A DNA stretch of 64,000 nt from Christensenella sp. UBA4379 (GTDB taxonomy: Bacteria; Bacillota; Clostridia; Christensenellales; Aristaeellaceae): positions 45,752 through 109,751 of the forward strand of contig DGRV01000021.1 in assembly GCA_002391225.1 (NCBI GenBank), in the 5' to 3' direction. Below the pieces are notes generated by a model that was not told the origin of the DNA, did no database searches, and was given only the letters and a program-made list of their open reading frames with translations. Positions 1-7,697 of the stretch are shown piece after piece (within the stretch, counting starts at the first letter, position 1; each line of letters opens with the position of its first letter). Position numbers and translations under genes: made by a program.

Positions 1-935
1 ATTGCAGGAAAAACGATGTTCCCCTGGACTTCGTCACCACCCACCAGTACGCCGGGGATCCCCTGGGCGGCGTGGAAGACCAGGGCGACGCGGAGGGCCA
101 GGCAGGCGGCTTTGAAGCCTGGCAGGAGCGTCTGCGCAAGGCAGAGGAAACCCTCCGGCAGGTAAAGGAAAAGACCTTCCTGGCGGGCTACCGCGCCGTC
201 ACGCCCGACAAATCGGAGACCACCGAGATCCCGGACGACCTGTTCCGCAAAAACGCTGCCCGCGCCCACGAGCAGGCCCAGGGCCTGCCCCTGTATTACA
301 CTGAATGGAACGAAAACGCCATCTTCTCCGCCTACACCAACGACACCCGCAAGGTGGCCGCCTACGACGTGAAAATGGCCCTGGCCGTGGCCGACCATGT
401 CACCGGCTCCTCCATCTGGTGCTTCAGCGACATCTTTGAGGAGCTCCATCCCTTCCCGCAGGAATTCCACGGCGGCTTTGGGATGCTGACCCAGCACGGC
501 ATCCCCAAGCCCGTCTATTACGCCATGAAGCTGCTGGCCGACGCCCCGGATACGCGCATCGACCTGGGTGCGGACGCCTTTGACGGCGAAATCGGCGCCG
601 CCGCCTTTGAAGGAAACGGGGAAACCCACGTGATCCTTTTCCGCCAGAAGATGAAGCAGCTGGACCTGCCCAAGGAAGAAGCCGTAATTCGCTTGGCCTG
701 CCCCGAAAAGCCCCAAAGCGTAACCGTCAGGCGCATCGACGAAGCCCACGGCAATCCCCTGAAGCTGTGGGAAGAAATGGGCAGTCCTGAAACCATGAGC
801 CCTAAAGAAGCGGAAGAACTGAAAGCAAAGAGCGCCGTCCAGCCCGAGCCCTGGCCCTTCACCTGGGAAAATGGAGAATTGACCCTCCGCGCCGAACTGG
901 GCGTCAACGACGTATATGGATTTGTAATCAGATAA
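1..935 (+). CDS. GH39 family glycoside hydrolase (beta-xylosidase type), 5' truncated by window edge
   Basis: The reading frame is open from base 3 and stops at 933-935, so only the C-terminal part of about 310 residues is present. The visible part begins with the GH39-like segment PLDFVTTHQYAGDPLGG and continues to YYTEWNENAIFSAYTND, where the Glu of TEWN matches the family's nucleophile region. The stretch SSIWCFSDIFEE and the C-terminal beta-sandwich also fit GH39. Family members release xylose from xylo-oligosaccharides, usually in the cytoplasm. No signal peptide can be judged because the start lies outside. A hairpin follows the stop. Other clan A hydrolases are possible but less likely. 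Confidence 0.85.
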   Translation, partial: CRKNDVPLDFVTTHQYAGDPLGGVEDQGDAEGQAGGFEAWQERLRKAEETLRQVKEKTFLAGYRAVTPDKSETTEIPDDLFRKNAARAHEQAQGLPLYYTEWNENAIFSAYTNDTRKVAAYDVKMALAVADHVTGSSIWCFSDIFEELHPFPQEFHGGFGMLTQHGIPKPVYYAMKLLADAPDTRIDLGADAFDGEIGAAAFEGNGETHVILFRQKMKQLDLPKEEAVIRLACPEKPQSVTVRRIDEAHGNPLKLWEEMGSPETMSPKEAEELKAKSAVQPEPWPFTWENGELTLRAELGVNDVYGFVIR

Positions 936-966
936 AAAGAAAACATATCCAGATCATGATAAATCG

Positions 967-999
967 AAAAGGCCAGGGATGGAATGTCCCTGGTCTTTT
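967..999. terminator. bidirectional rho-independent terminator
   Basis: The arms GGCCAGGGA and TCCCTGGTC flank a short loop, with an A-run before and a T-run after the stem. It sits between two convergent genes and can serve both. Confidence 0.75.
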
Positions 1000-1024
1000 C
1001 AGTGGTATTGATTTCGCTCTTGGT

Positions 1025-1645
1025 TCACTTTCTCCCGGTCACCGTGTAGATCATGCCCTTGATCTGCCGGGAGTCTGTGACGGTGAAGCCGGTGTTGGTC
1101 ATCAGCTTTTCGATGCCCTGGCGGTTGGTGGTGCGGCAGTCGCCGCTCCGCGCCAGCTTAAAAAGGATGTGGTTGTCGATCCACGCGCCGAGGCCGCCGA
1201 TGCCGGTGTCGGAGAGGATGTACAGGCCGCCGGGCTTCAATACGCGTTTTGCCTCCAGCATCGCCTGTTCCGGGTAGGGGTAGTGGTGGAAGCTCTGGGA
1301 ACAGGTGACGATGTCGAAGCTCTCGTCCGGGTAAGGCAGATGATCGGCGGAGCCCACTGTGAACGATGCGCCGGGGATCGCCTTTTCCTGCGCTACGTGG
1401 ATCATCTCGTCCGACAGGTCCAGGCCAAAGTACCGGGCCGCTTTCTGCCTGGTGAGGAGATCAATCAGGAAACCTGTTCCACAGCCGACGTCGAGCAGGG
1501 ATTCATAGGGAAGAGCCCTTATCTGTTCCGCGATGTCCCGGCAGCTGATCTTCCCGTTCTGCGAATAGTAATAGGTGTCGCGCTGGTCATACTCGGCGGC
1601 CTGACCGTCGAAATGCTTTTTGGATAAGGCTTCGTAGTCTTTCAT
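1025..1645 (-). CDS. class I SAM-dependent methyltransferase (Methyltransf_11 type)
   Basis: The 206-residue protein carries SAM-binding motif I as LLDVGCGTG at residues 50-58, the acidic residue of motif II in FGLDLS, and a motif IV region around VTCSQSFHHYPYP. This is the UbiE/Methyltransf_11 pattern of small-molecule methyltransferases; the acceptor cannot be read from sequence. The ATG has an AAGGAAG ribosome site about 10 bases upstream. It is the last gene of a leftward cluster whose other members are a second methyltransferase and two membrane proteins, 88 bases downstream of the nearest one. Confidence 0.85.
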   Translation of the reverse strand: MKDYEALSKKHFDGQAAEYDQRDTYYYSQNGKISCRDIAEQIRALPYESLLDVGCGTGFLIDLLTRQKAARYFGLDLSDEMIHVAQEKAIPGASFTVGSADHLPYPDESFDIVTCSQSFHHYPYPEQAMLEAKRVLKPGGLYILSDTGIGGLGAWIDNHILFKLARSGDCRTTNRQGIEKLMTNTGFTVTDSRQIKGMIYTVTGRK

Positions 1646-1733
1646 GTTGGTTTTCTTCCTTTTCTTGCAATCACCGGGGTTCGCGGCTTTAAGGAATGGC
1701 GGCCGCAGGAGGCCTCCGAAAAGCCCGATGATT

Positions 1734-2414
1734 TTAATGTTGTTTTTTATACATCAGCATGATCCCGAACCAGATGATCATGCTCTCGCTCATCAGCCCG
1801 TTGGTAAAGCCCAGGCGGAAGGCGCTCGGCGGCAGCAGCAGGGAGACGCCCTTCAGTATGGCGTAGATCACCAGAACATGGGTCAGCGCCATCCATGGGG
1901 GAAAGACCGTTTTCCCTGTCACCTGCAGGAAAAACCAGTACAAAAAGACCGGCAGCATCAGCCCTTCGCTGACCGGCACCAGCCAGGAAAGCTGGGCGAA
2001 TAATCCTTCGCATACGGGCAGGGCCTCTGCCGCAAGGCCGTTTTGGCGCATCCAGGAAAACAGGGTCAGGATCATCACATAGAACAGATGCAGGGCGATC
2101 CAGGGGGTCAGGCCGAAGATGTTGAGAACATGATATGCCCTTTGATGCTTTTCCGCTGGGATGTACCCTTGCACGGCAAACAGGGCGATGCCGTACAGGA
2201 TGATGCCCGGGAAGGCCAGGGCCATGGCCAGGTTGTAGCGCCACTGGGGGATGGCGGCTGTGCCGGCCGTCAGCCAGGAAAGGGTCCCCATGGGCGTGGG
2301 ATCGCCGTACATCATCAGCCAGTCGCCCCCGCCGTAGCACAGGCAGCCCAGGATGCCGCAGACCAGCGCGGCCTTTTGGTTCTTGAGAAGTTTGTTCACC
2401 TTTTCCTCCGTCAC
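1734..2414 (-). CDS. multi-pass membrane protein, DUF6796-like
   Basis: The 226-residue protein has about six hydrophobic segments (for example around residues 17-36, 61-82 and 100-120) and no signal peptide. It resembles the family annotated DUF6796, of unknown function; that assignment is from memory of the pattern and is tentative. Its start overlaps the upstream methyltransferase stop by four bases (ATGA), so the two are translationally coupled. It is clearly related in layout to the product of 3023-3763, with the shared feature GILGCLCYGGGDWL versus GIVGCLLYMLGDYL near the N-terminus, which suggests an old duplication. Confidence 0.8.
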   Translation of the reverse strand: MTEEKVNKLLKNQKAALVCGILGCLCYGGGDWLMMYGDPTPMGTLSWLTAGTAAIPQWRYNLAMALAFPGIILYGIALFAVQGYIPAEKHQRAYHVLNIFGLTPWIALHLFYVMILTLFSWMRQNGLAAEALPVCEGLFAQLSWLVPVSEGLMLPVFLYWFFLQVTGKTVFPPWMALTHVLVIYAILKGVSLLLPPSAFRLGFTNGLMSESMIIWFGIMLMYKKQH

Positions 2415-3016
2415 GTTTTTTTCGTCATCACCGCCACGGCGCAGGGGATGCGGCCGTCCGCCAGGGTAATCCGCACGTCATTGTACCCCGCGTCCAGAAA
2501 GAACTGGCGGTAGCTTTCCAAAGTAAACTGCCGTTTGAAATCCGCTCCGGCCCTGCCCACGGCGGAAGCAAAGGAGCTGGTCTTTCCCGTTCGCCCCTTG
2601 TTCATGTAGGTGGGGATGATCAGCTGTCCGCCGTCCCTGCACACCCGGTTGAGCTCGCCGAGGGCCTTCAGGGGCTCGTCCAGCAGGTGAATCACATTCC
2701 CGGCCACCACCTTGTCAAAGGCCCCGTCCGGCTCGTCCAGCGCGGTGATGTCCGCCTGACGGAAGGTGATGTTCCCATAGGCCGCGCAGTTCTTTTCCGC
2801 CCGTTTGAGCATCTTCGGGGCAAAATCCGTGGCCGTCAGGACTTTGCATTTTTCGGCGATTACTTTGGTGAGCAGGCCCGTCCCGCAGGCACACTCCAGC
2901 ACCCGGTCATTCGGCCCGATCAGTTCCGCGACGATGCGCCTGAGCGCCTGGTGGGTTTTCCGGTTGATCCCGTTCACAAACAGATCATAGACGCCCGCTG
3001 CCCGATCCCAGAACAT
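2411..3016 (-). CDS. class I SAM-dependent methyltransferase
   Basis: The 201-residue protein has motif I VLECACGTG at residues 39-47, the acidic residue of motif II in TATDFAPKML, and the motif IV region VVAGNVIHLLDEP. It belongs to the Methyltransf_11/25 group acting on small molecules or lipids; the substrate is unknown. It is only distantly like the methyltransferase at 1025-1645. It lies six bases downstream of one membrane protein gene and overlaps the next by four bases, so three genes form a tight operon. Confidence 0.85.
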   Translation of the reverse strand: MFWDRAAGVYDLFVNGINRKTHQALRRIVAELIGPNDRVLECACGTGLLTKVIAEKCKVLTATDFAPKMLKRAEKNCAAYGNITFRQADITALDEPDGAFDKVVAGNVIHLLDEPLKALGELNRVCRDGGQLIIPTYMNKGRTGKTSSFASAVGRAGADFKRQFTLESYRQFFLDAGYNDVRITLADGRIPCAVAVMTKKT

Positions 3017-3022
3017 AGGATC

Positions 3023-3763
3023 TCACTCCAATTCTTTGTTCCGCTGCATTTCCTTAAGCAGAATCAGCCCGAGCAGCAGGACCAGCGCGTGGCCGAAGGA
3101 CTCCGTTCCGTGATCCAGCTGGTTGATGGGCCAGGGAAGCAGGCTCAGCAGATTGCCCACGAGGCCCGGCAGCATGAGCGGGTTGCACAGGGTCGCAAGC
3201 ACCCTTACGGCGGTGCTTTTAAGCGGAATGATCCTTTTCCAGACCAGGGTAATCATGATCACCGTCAGGCCGGCGTCGCAGACGAGATAGGCGATCGCCA
3301 TGCCCGGGGCGTTGGCGTAAAACACCCGGTTGGCGATGTCCGCCGCCGTTTGCATGTCGCCGTAAGCCTGAAACACATATTTAAAAATCAGCGCGTCCGT
3401 CATGAACATGGCATGGACCCAGGCCCAGGCTACCGTGCCCATGATGTACGCCGCCCGGAACAGCCTGACCCAAACCTGATCCTTCGGCACGGTGATATGA
3501 ATCCGGAGCAGCTTGTACATCTGATGAAAGCCCATGTAATAGAGCAGCGTCCCCACAAAGCCGCACAGGATGCTGGCCGCCATCCGCCACGTGGCCATAT
3601 CCAGATAGGCCACCTTGGTAAACAGGCCGATGGTTTCGGTGGTCTGGCCCTTTCCGGTAGCGGCGAACAGATAATCCCCCAGCATGTACAGAAGGCACCC
3701 GACGATGCCGACGGTCAGCAGCTTTTTCGCCTTTTGCGCGTTCATCTCTTCTAAAATAAACAT
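3023..3763 (-). CDS. multi-pass membrane protein, DUF6796-like, first gene of operon
   Basis: The 246-residue protein has six to seven predicted membrane segments and is the larger relative of the product of 1734-2414. The frame stays open 27 codons further upstream, but the chosen ATG at 3763 has a GAGGAG ribosome site 9-10 bases before it, while the longer form has none. Function is unknown. Sitting first in an operon with a methyltransferase, it may form a membrane enzyme or resistance unit with it; that is inference from position only. Confidence 0.8.
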   Translation of the reverse strand: MFILEEMNAQKAKKLLTVGIVGCLLYMLGDYLFAATGKGQTTETIGLFTKVAYLDMATWRMAASILCGFVGTLLYYMGFHQMYKLLRIHITVPKDQVWVRLFRAAYIMGTVAWAWVHAMFMTDALIFKYVFQAYGDMQTAADIANRVFYANAPGMAIAYLVCDAGLTVIMITLVWKRIIPLKSTAVRVLATLCNPLMLPGLVGNLLSLLPWPINQLDHGTESFGHALVLLLGLILLKEMQRNKELE

Positions 3764-3925
3764 CAGATGTTGCTCCTCGTTGACCAAATGTGAATTAGTT
3801 AAATCTAACGTAATCCTAAAAAAGAAAGCCCGCCGCACAGCCATCCGCTGCGGATTCCTGCCTGACAGGATGTTAGTTACCGCTTACTATTATACCTCAC
3901 ACGGACTTGTTTTTCAAGGCTTTTA

Positions 3926-4281
3926 TCAGGCTTTTTCGTCCTGCTCAAGGATTCGCTCGATTACGTTCACAAACCCGTTGAATCCGATCATCCCGCTGAC
4001 CAGCGCCGATTGCTTTCCGCATTGAATGAGGCAGGCGGGCAGTCCGCGAATGCCGAGGGAATGGGTGTACGCCAGGTCCTTCTGAAAAGCTGCCTGCGCG
4101 CTCCCGTCCGTATCGTGACGCCGAAACAGATCTTCATCGATGCCCCGCTTCTGAAGCTTACGCGGATCAGCTCCTCGTTAAGCGTCGTCTGCCGTCCCTC
4201 CGCGATGGTGGCGCGGCGTAAGCGGCGCAGATCATCGTCCGCCTTCTCCGGGGCTGTCAGCTGGGCCGCCTTAAACGGCAT
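3926..4281 (-). pseudogene. DsbA-family (thioredoxin-fold) protein, C-terminal remnant with a frameshift
   Basis: Read leftwards, the first frame gives KAAQLTAPEKADDDLRRLRR and AEGRQTTLNEELIR, the helical insert of DsbA-like oxidoreductases. The similarity then jumps to another frame around 4150 and continues as DEDLFRRHDTDGSAQAAFQK and LAYTHSLGIRGLPACLI to a stop at 3926-3928. The LGIRGLP segment is the cis-proline loop of the fold. The N-terminal half with the CxxC active site is missing, so the gene is truncated and frameshifted. It starts inside the tail of a second remnant. Confidence 0.7.
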
Positions 4282-4393
4282 CGTTTTTCCTCCAATTCTG
4301 CAGCTGCGCCAGGATTTTGTCCGCCACCTCCTGATGCTTCCTCTGATAGGTGTGGCCGGTTTTTTCGATGAAGATGAGCTGGTTTTCCCGGGC
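4271..4393 (-). pseudogene. alpha/beta-hydrolase C-terminal fragment
   Basis: Leftward translation gives ENQLIFIEKTGHTYQRKHQE followed by VADKILAQLQNWRKNDAV and a stop at 4271-4273. The GHTY segment looks like the catalytic-His strand and last helix that end many dienelactone-hydrolase or peptidase S9-like proteins. No start and no upstream body exist, because the similarity ends where a GH3 fragment on the other strand begins. The stop overlaps the first codon of the DsbA-like remnant, the layout of a former operon. Confidence 0.55.
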
Positions 4394-4604
4394 GGTCCAT
4401 CCCCTGCGGCGGCTGATCGGCTTTGAGCGCCTTTACAGCCTCGCTCCCGGCGAAAGCAGGCGGGCCGAATTCATCGTCAAACCCGGCGATCTGGAAATCT
4501 ACATAGAGTCGGAAGGCCGGAAGCTGGTGGAGCCCGGCGCCTACCTCCTTTACGCCGGCGGCTCCTGCCTGGATGAGCGCGTGTGCGCTCAGATCGATCT
4601 GTAA
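4394..4604 (+). pseudogene. GH3 beta-glucosidase C-terminal (Fn3-like domain) fragment
   Basis: The frame encodes PLRRLIGFERLYSLAPGES and then FIVKPGDLEIYIESEGRKLV and EPGAYLLYAGGS. This is the fibronectin-III-like domain that closes GH3 glycosidases, where L-x-GF-x-R, L-x-PGE and V-x-PG-x-Y are typical. Only the last 70 or so residues remain; the catalytic domains are gone and the other strand carries an unrelated hydrolase tail at the junction. It marks a deletion or rearrangement breakpoint. Confidence 0.65.
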
Positions 4605-4619
4605 ACAGAGAAATTTTGT

Positions 4620-5183
4620 ATGAAGAGAAAGACAGCGAAAGAAATCCTTGTGGATTCCTTCCATGAGCTGGCGAAGGACAGGCAGATTGACAAGATCACC
4701 GTCCGGGAGATCGCCGCGAACTGTGGCTATTCCAGCGCCACCTATTACCGCCAGTTCCGGGACAAGTATGATCTGATCGCCTGGGACTATGCCAAGCAGA
4801 TCGAAGGGCTCATGCGTCGGATCGGCATGGACGGCTATACGTGGAAGCTGGCGCTTTGGGACTGCCTGAGCCATTACCAGGCGGAAAAGGAATATCTAAG
4901 CAACATTCTGAAACATACCAGCGGCCATGATTCCTTTGTCCACTATATGACGGAAATCCACTGTCAGGAGGCTTCCCTCTATATCTGGCGGCGCACGGGC
5001 AGGACGTCCCTGGACGCCAAAATGGAAATGTACATCCGGGTGTACTGCATGGGAACGGTGTGCCTGAGCGCGGAGTGGATTTTGGGGCAGACGGCGGCCA
5101 CCCTTGAGGAGATGGCGGAGGTCTGCGAAAATTCCCTGCCCCTGCCGATGCGGCCCCTGATGCTTGAAAATGAGACAGTTTAA
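4620..5183 (+). CDS. TetR/AcrR family transcriptional regulator
   Basis: The 187-residue protein has the TetR N-terminal DNA-binding domain: a helix-turn-helix at about residues 25-46 with TVREIAANCGYSSATYYRQF, followed by the conserved K-Y-D-L. The C-terminal half is helical and resembles the TetR_C_8 type seen in DhaS-like regulators. The ATG has only a weak ribosome site. It lies directly upstream of a strong promoter that overlaps an 18-bp palindrome, and it reads the same way as the flavodoxin genes behind that promoter. The palindrome is therefore its most likely operator (inference). The inducer is unknown. Confidence 0.88.
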   Translation: MKRKTAKEILVDSFHELAKDRQIDKITVREIAANCGYSSATYYRQFRDKYDLIAWDYAKQIEGLMRRIGMDGYTWKLALWDCLSHYQAEKEYLSNILKHTSGHDSFVHYMTEIHCQEASLYIWRRTGRTSLDAKMEMYIRVYCMGTVCLSAEWILGQTAATLEEMAEVCENSLPLPMRPLMLENETV

Positions 5184-5224
5184 GGAAAACGCTTCATCAT
5201 GATACACGGCGAAAAGATTCTCTG

Positions 5225-5278
5225 TTGCATTTTGCGGCGGAAAGGTCTATGATCTCCAAAGTAGTCGTGCGCGACTAC
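5225..5278 (+). promoter_or_regulatory. sigma-A promoter with palindromic operator, copy 1 of a duplicated module
   Basis: TTGCAT at 5225-5230 and TATGAT at 5248-5253 are 17 bases apart. Seven bases after the -10 lies the palindrome 5261-5278, with arms GTAGTCG and CGACTAC, over the expected transcription start. A copy with identical geometry lies at 12170-12223. The placement is that of a repressor site controlling the flavodoxin operon. Confidence 0.75.
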
Positions 5279-5350
5279 GATGCATGAGCTTCGGGAGACT
5301 TTGGGACCGCCGGAGAAGGACCTTTATCGGAAATGAAGGAGGACATAACG

Positions 5351-5833
5351 ATGAGCAAGATTTTAGTCGCCTATTTTTCCGCCAGCGGCGTCACCGCCAA
5401 GGTGGCCGCCGAGCTTGCGAAGGCTGAAAACGCCGACTGCTTTGAGATCAGGCCGGAGAAGCCCTACACGAAGGAAGACCTCGATTATACCGTCAAGGAA
5501 TCCCGCAGCAATCTCGAAATGGCGGACGAGACCTGCCGTCCCGCCATCCAGGGCTGCGTCGAAAACATGGCCGATTACGATACCGTATTCGTGGGCTTCC
5601 CCATCTGGTGGGGCCGCGAGCCGAGCGTCGTCGACACCTTCCTGGAGGCCTATGACTTCACCGGCAAGAAGATCATCCCCTTCTGCACCTCGGGGATGAG
5701 CGGGGTGGAAAAGGCCGCCGTGCACATCCAGGGCATCGTGGGCGAAAACGTGTGCGTGGACGCCGGCAAGCGCCTGGGCGCGGAGGGCAGCGAAGAAGAA
5801 GTGAAGCTCTGGACCAAGCTCCTGGGCGTTTAA
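5351..5833 (+). CDS. flavodoxin
   Basis: The 160-residue protein begins KILVAYFSASGVTAKVA, a flavodoxin_4-type FMN phosphate loop in which S-x-SG-x-T replaces the classical T-x-TGNT. It continues with VFVGFPIWWGREP, whose tryptophans stack on FMN, and FCTSGMSG. Such proteins carry electrons or reduce substrates in anaerobes. The frame is open six codons upstream, but the ATG at 5351 has an AAGGAGG site nine bases before it. It is the first gene behind the palindrome-controlled promoter, with a small wHTH gene 17 bases downstream. Confidence 0.88.
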   Translation: MSKILVAYFSASGVTAKVAAELAKAENADCFEIRPEKPYTKEDLDYTVKESRSNLEMADETCRPAIQGCVENMADYDTVFVGFPIWWGREPSVVDTFLEAYDFTGKKIIPFCTSGMSGVEKAAVHIQGIVGENVCVDAGKRLGAEGSEEEVKLWTKLLGV

Positions 5834-5850
5834 AAGAAGGGAGAAGAAAC

Positions 5851-6033
5851 ATGGACGAGAAGGAAATCATTCTGGAGGCCATGAGGAAAGCCGGAGAGCC
5901 TCTGAACGCCGGCAAGGCCGCGGAGCTCACGGGGCTCGACCGCAAGGTCGTGGACAAGGCCTTTGCCGCCATGAAGAAGGATGGCAGCATCGTTTCTCCC
6001 ATCCGCTGCAAGTGGGAGCCGGCCAAGAAGTAA
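5851..6033 (+). CDS. small winged-helix-like protein
   Basis: The 60-residue protein MDEKEIILEAMRKAGEPLNA continues with AELTGLDRKVVDKAFAAMKK and ends in a short basic tail. The pattern of helix, LNAGKAAELTGL turn and recognition helix followed by a short strand (GSIVSPIRCKWEP) is that of a minimal winged helix such as those annotated MarR- or HTH-like transcriptional regulator. It has a GGGAGAAG ribosome site and lies in the flavodoxin operon. It could bind DNA or act as an adaptor; no cofactor residues are visible. Confidence 0.75.
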   Translation: MDEKEIILEAMRKAGEPLNAGKAAELTGLDRKVVDKAFAAMKKDGSIVSPIRCKWEPAKK

Positions 6034-6117
6034 CTGTTTTTAGAAAACCGGCATTCCTCCCGCGGGGTGATGCCGGGGGTTTACTTGGAAAAAGATCAGA
6101 GATGGAGGAAAACGTCT

Positions 6118-6276
6118 ATGTCTACCGGAGCGATCATCGGAATCATCATTGGGGTGCTGGCAGTTTGCTGCTGCTTTACCCATCGCCGCGTCATCCGGGC
6201 CCTGATCAAGCACGAGCCCATGCCCAAGGCCCCCAAGTGGCACGTGTGGGTCAAGCCGGAGAACAGGAGAAGCTGA
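6118..6276 (+). CDS. small single-pass membrane protein
   Basis: The ATG at 6118 follows a GGAGG site by about ten bases and gives 52 residues. Residues 4-20 (GAIIGIIIGVLAVCCC) form one membrane helix with three adjacent cysteines at its end, then a basic tail RRVIRALIKHEP suggests that the C-terminus is cytoplasmic. No family is recognised. The stop is one base from the TTG start of the OhrR-type gene, so the two are coupled. The cysteine triplet next to a peroxide-sensor gene is suggestive but unproven. Confidence 0.6.
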   Translation: MSTGAIIGIIIGVLAVCCCFTHRRVIRALIKHEPMPKAPKWHVWVKPENRRS

Positions 6277-6277
6277 T

Positions 6278-6760
6278 TTGCAGGATTTGGAAACAAAGAG
6301 CGACGCCCTGCTGCTGGAAAACCAGCTGTGTTTTCCCCTGTATGCCTGCGCCAAGGAAGTGGTGCGTCAGTACAGAAAGCCGCTGGAGCCCCTGGGGATC
6401 ACCTACACGCAGTATCTGGTGATGATGGCCCTGTGGGAATACGGCAGGATGACGGAGCGCCAGCTGGGAAGGCTTCTGCACCTGGAATCCAGCACCCTGG
6501 CCCCGCTGCTCAAAAGGCTTGAAAACCTGGGCCTGATTGACCGAATCGCCCCTGAAAGCAACGAGCGAAAGCTGTTTCTGGACCTGACGGACAAGGGCCG
6601 GGCGATGAAGAAACAGGCGGAAGCGGTGCCCAAAGCCATGGGGGGATGCATCCCGCTGGAGGCCGAGGAACTGATGACGCTGAAAAAACTGCTGTGCAAG
6701 GCCGTGGAGCGGATGCACAGCGAAAAGGAACGCAAAAACGCAGGGAGCGCCTTGAGATAA
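6278..6760 (+). CDS. ohrR: MarR-family regulator, OhrR type (organic peroxide sensor)
   Basis: The 160-residue protein starts at TTG and has Cys18 in the segment NQLCFPLYACAKEVVRQY. This matches the reactive cysteine and first helix of OhrR, where oxidation by organic hydroperoxides releases the repressor from DNA. The segment PLGITYTQYLVMMALWE and the winged helix MTERQLGRLLHLESSTLAPL follow, as in OhrR. No ohr peroxidase gene is visible nearby, so the targets may be this operon itself or lie elsewhere. The neighbouring flavodoxin and thiol-rich small protein fit a redox-stress unit. Confidence 0.82.
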   Translation: MQDLETKSDALLLENQLCFPLYACAKEVVRQYRKPLEPLGITYTQYLVMMALWEYGRMTERQLGRLLHLESSTLAPLLKRLENLGLIDRIAPESNERKLFLDLTDKGRAMKKQAEAVPKAMGGCIPLEAEELMTLKKLLCKAVERMHSEKERKNAGSALR

Positions 6761-6785
6761 AAGGCCCTCCCATACAATCAACACC

Positions 6786-6823
6786 CATGGACATGGGAGG
6801 AGGCACCTCTTTTCATGTCCATG
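6786..6823 (+). promoter_or_regulatory. inverted repeat in the leader of the ZIP transporter gene
   Basis: Perfect arms CATGGACATG (6786-6795) and CATGTCCATG (6814-6823) are separated by 18 bases, about 40 bases before the start of the metal transporter gene. There is no T-run, so it is more likely an operator or mRNA structure than a terminator. Confidence 0.5.
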
Positions 6824-6861
6824 AGGACTCCTTCTTTTTAAAGAAACTGCTGGGGGAAACG

Positions 6862-7641
6862 ATGAATACAGAGACATTATTGGGCATTTTGATTCCCTTT
6901 GTCGGGACCAGTTTGGGCGCGGCCATGGTGTTTGTGCTGAAAAAGGAAATATCGGCGGTGCTGCAGAAAATCCTGACCGGCTTTGCGGCGGGCGTCATGG
7001 TGGCGGCTTCCTTCTGGAGCCTGCTGCAGCCCGCCCTGGAGAGCAGCGAGCACATGGGGACGCTTTCCTTTCTGCCCGCCGCCGTCGGCTTCCTGATTGG
7101 CGTGGGCTTTTTGCTGCTGCTGGACGTGATCACCCCGCACATGCACCTGGATCATCAGGACGAAGGCCCGAGGTCCGGCCTCAAGCGCACCACCAAGCTG
7201 ATCCTCGCGGTGACCCTGCACAACATCCCGGAAGGCATGGCGGTGGGCGTGGTATACGCGGGCTTCCGTTCCGGCAACGCGGGCATCACCAGCGCGGGCG
7301 CCCTGGCCCTGGCCCTGGGCATCGCGATTCAGAACTTCCCGGAAGGAGCGATCGTCTCCATGCCCCTTCGGGCGGAGGGCATGAGCAAGGGAAAGACCTT
7401 CCTGTACGGCGTTCTTTCCGGCGTGGTGGAGCCCATCGCTGCGGCCGTCACGATTGTCGCCGCCGGCACGGTGGTGCCCATCATGCCTTATCTGCTGGCC
7501 TTCGCCGCCGGCGCGATGATGTACGTGGTCGTCGAGGAGCTGATCCCGGAGATGTCCGAGGGGAAGCACTCCAACTGGGGAACCATCGCCTTTGCGCTGG
7601 GCTTCGTGCTGATGATGATCTTGGACGTAACCCTGGGATAA
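6862..7641 (+). CDS. ZIP family divalent metal transporter
   Basis: The 259-residue membrane protein has eight hydrophobic segments. The metal-binding helices are clear: HNIPEGMAVGV (helix 4) and QNFPEGAIVSMPL (helix 5), with EELIPE further on. A histidine cluster HMHLDHQDE lies in the loop after helix 3, as in ZIP proteins, which bring zinc, iron or manganese into the cytoplasm. The ATG at 6862 follows a GGGGGAAA stretch. It has its own leader with a 10-bp inverted repeat, so it may be regulated separately from the upstream regulator gene. Confidence 0.9.
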   Translation: MNTETLLGILIPFVGTSLGAAMVFVLKKEISAVLQKILTGFAAGVMVAASFWSLLQPALESSEHMGTLSFLPAAVGFLIGVGFLLLLDVITPHMHLDHQDEGPRSGLKRTTKLILAVTLHNIPEGMAVGVVYAGFRSGNAGITSAGALALALGIAIQNFPEGAIVSMPLRAEGMSKGKTFLYGVLSGVVEPIAAAVTIVAAGTVVPIMPYLLAFAAGAMMYVVVEELIPEMSEGKHSNWGTIAFALGFVLMMILDVTLG

Positions 7642-7697
7642 AATCGTCTGAACCGGCTGCCGCCTGACGAGGCGTCATCACTTGTTTCGGAGGCTGT

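Noticed and set aside
1025..3763. Biosynthetic gene cluster because of several methyltransferases
   Set aside because: No core enzyme (NRPS, PKS, RiPP or terpene) is present; only methyltransferases and membrane proteins.
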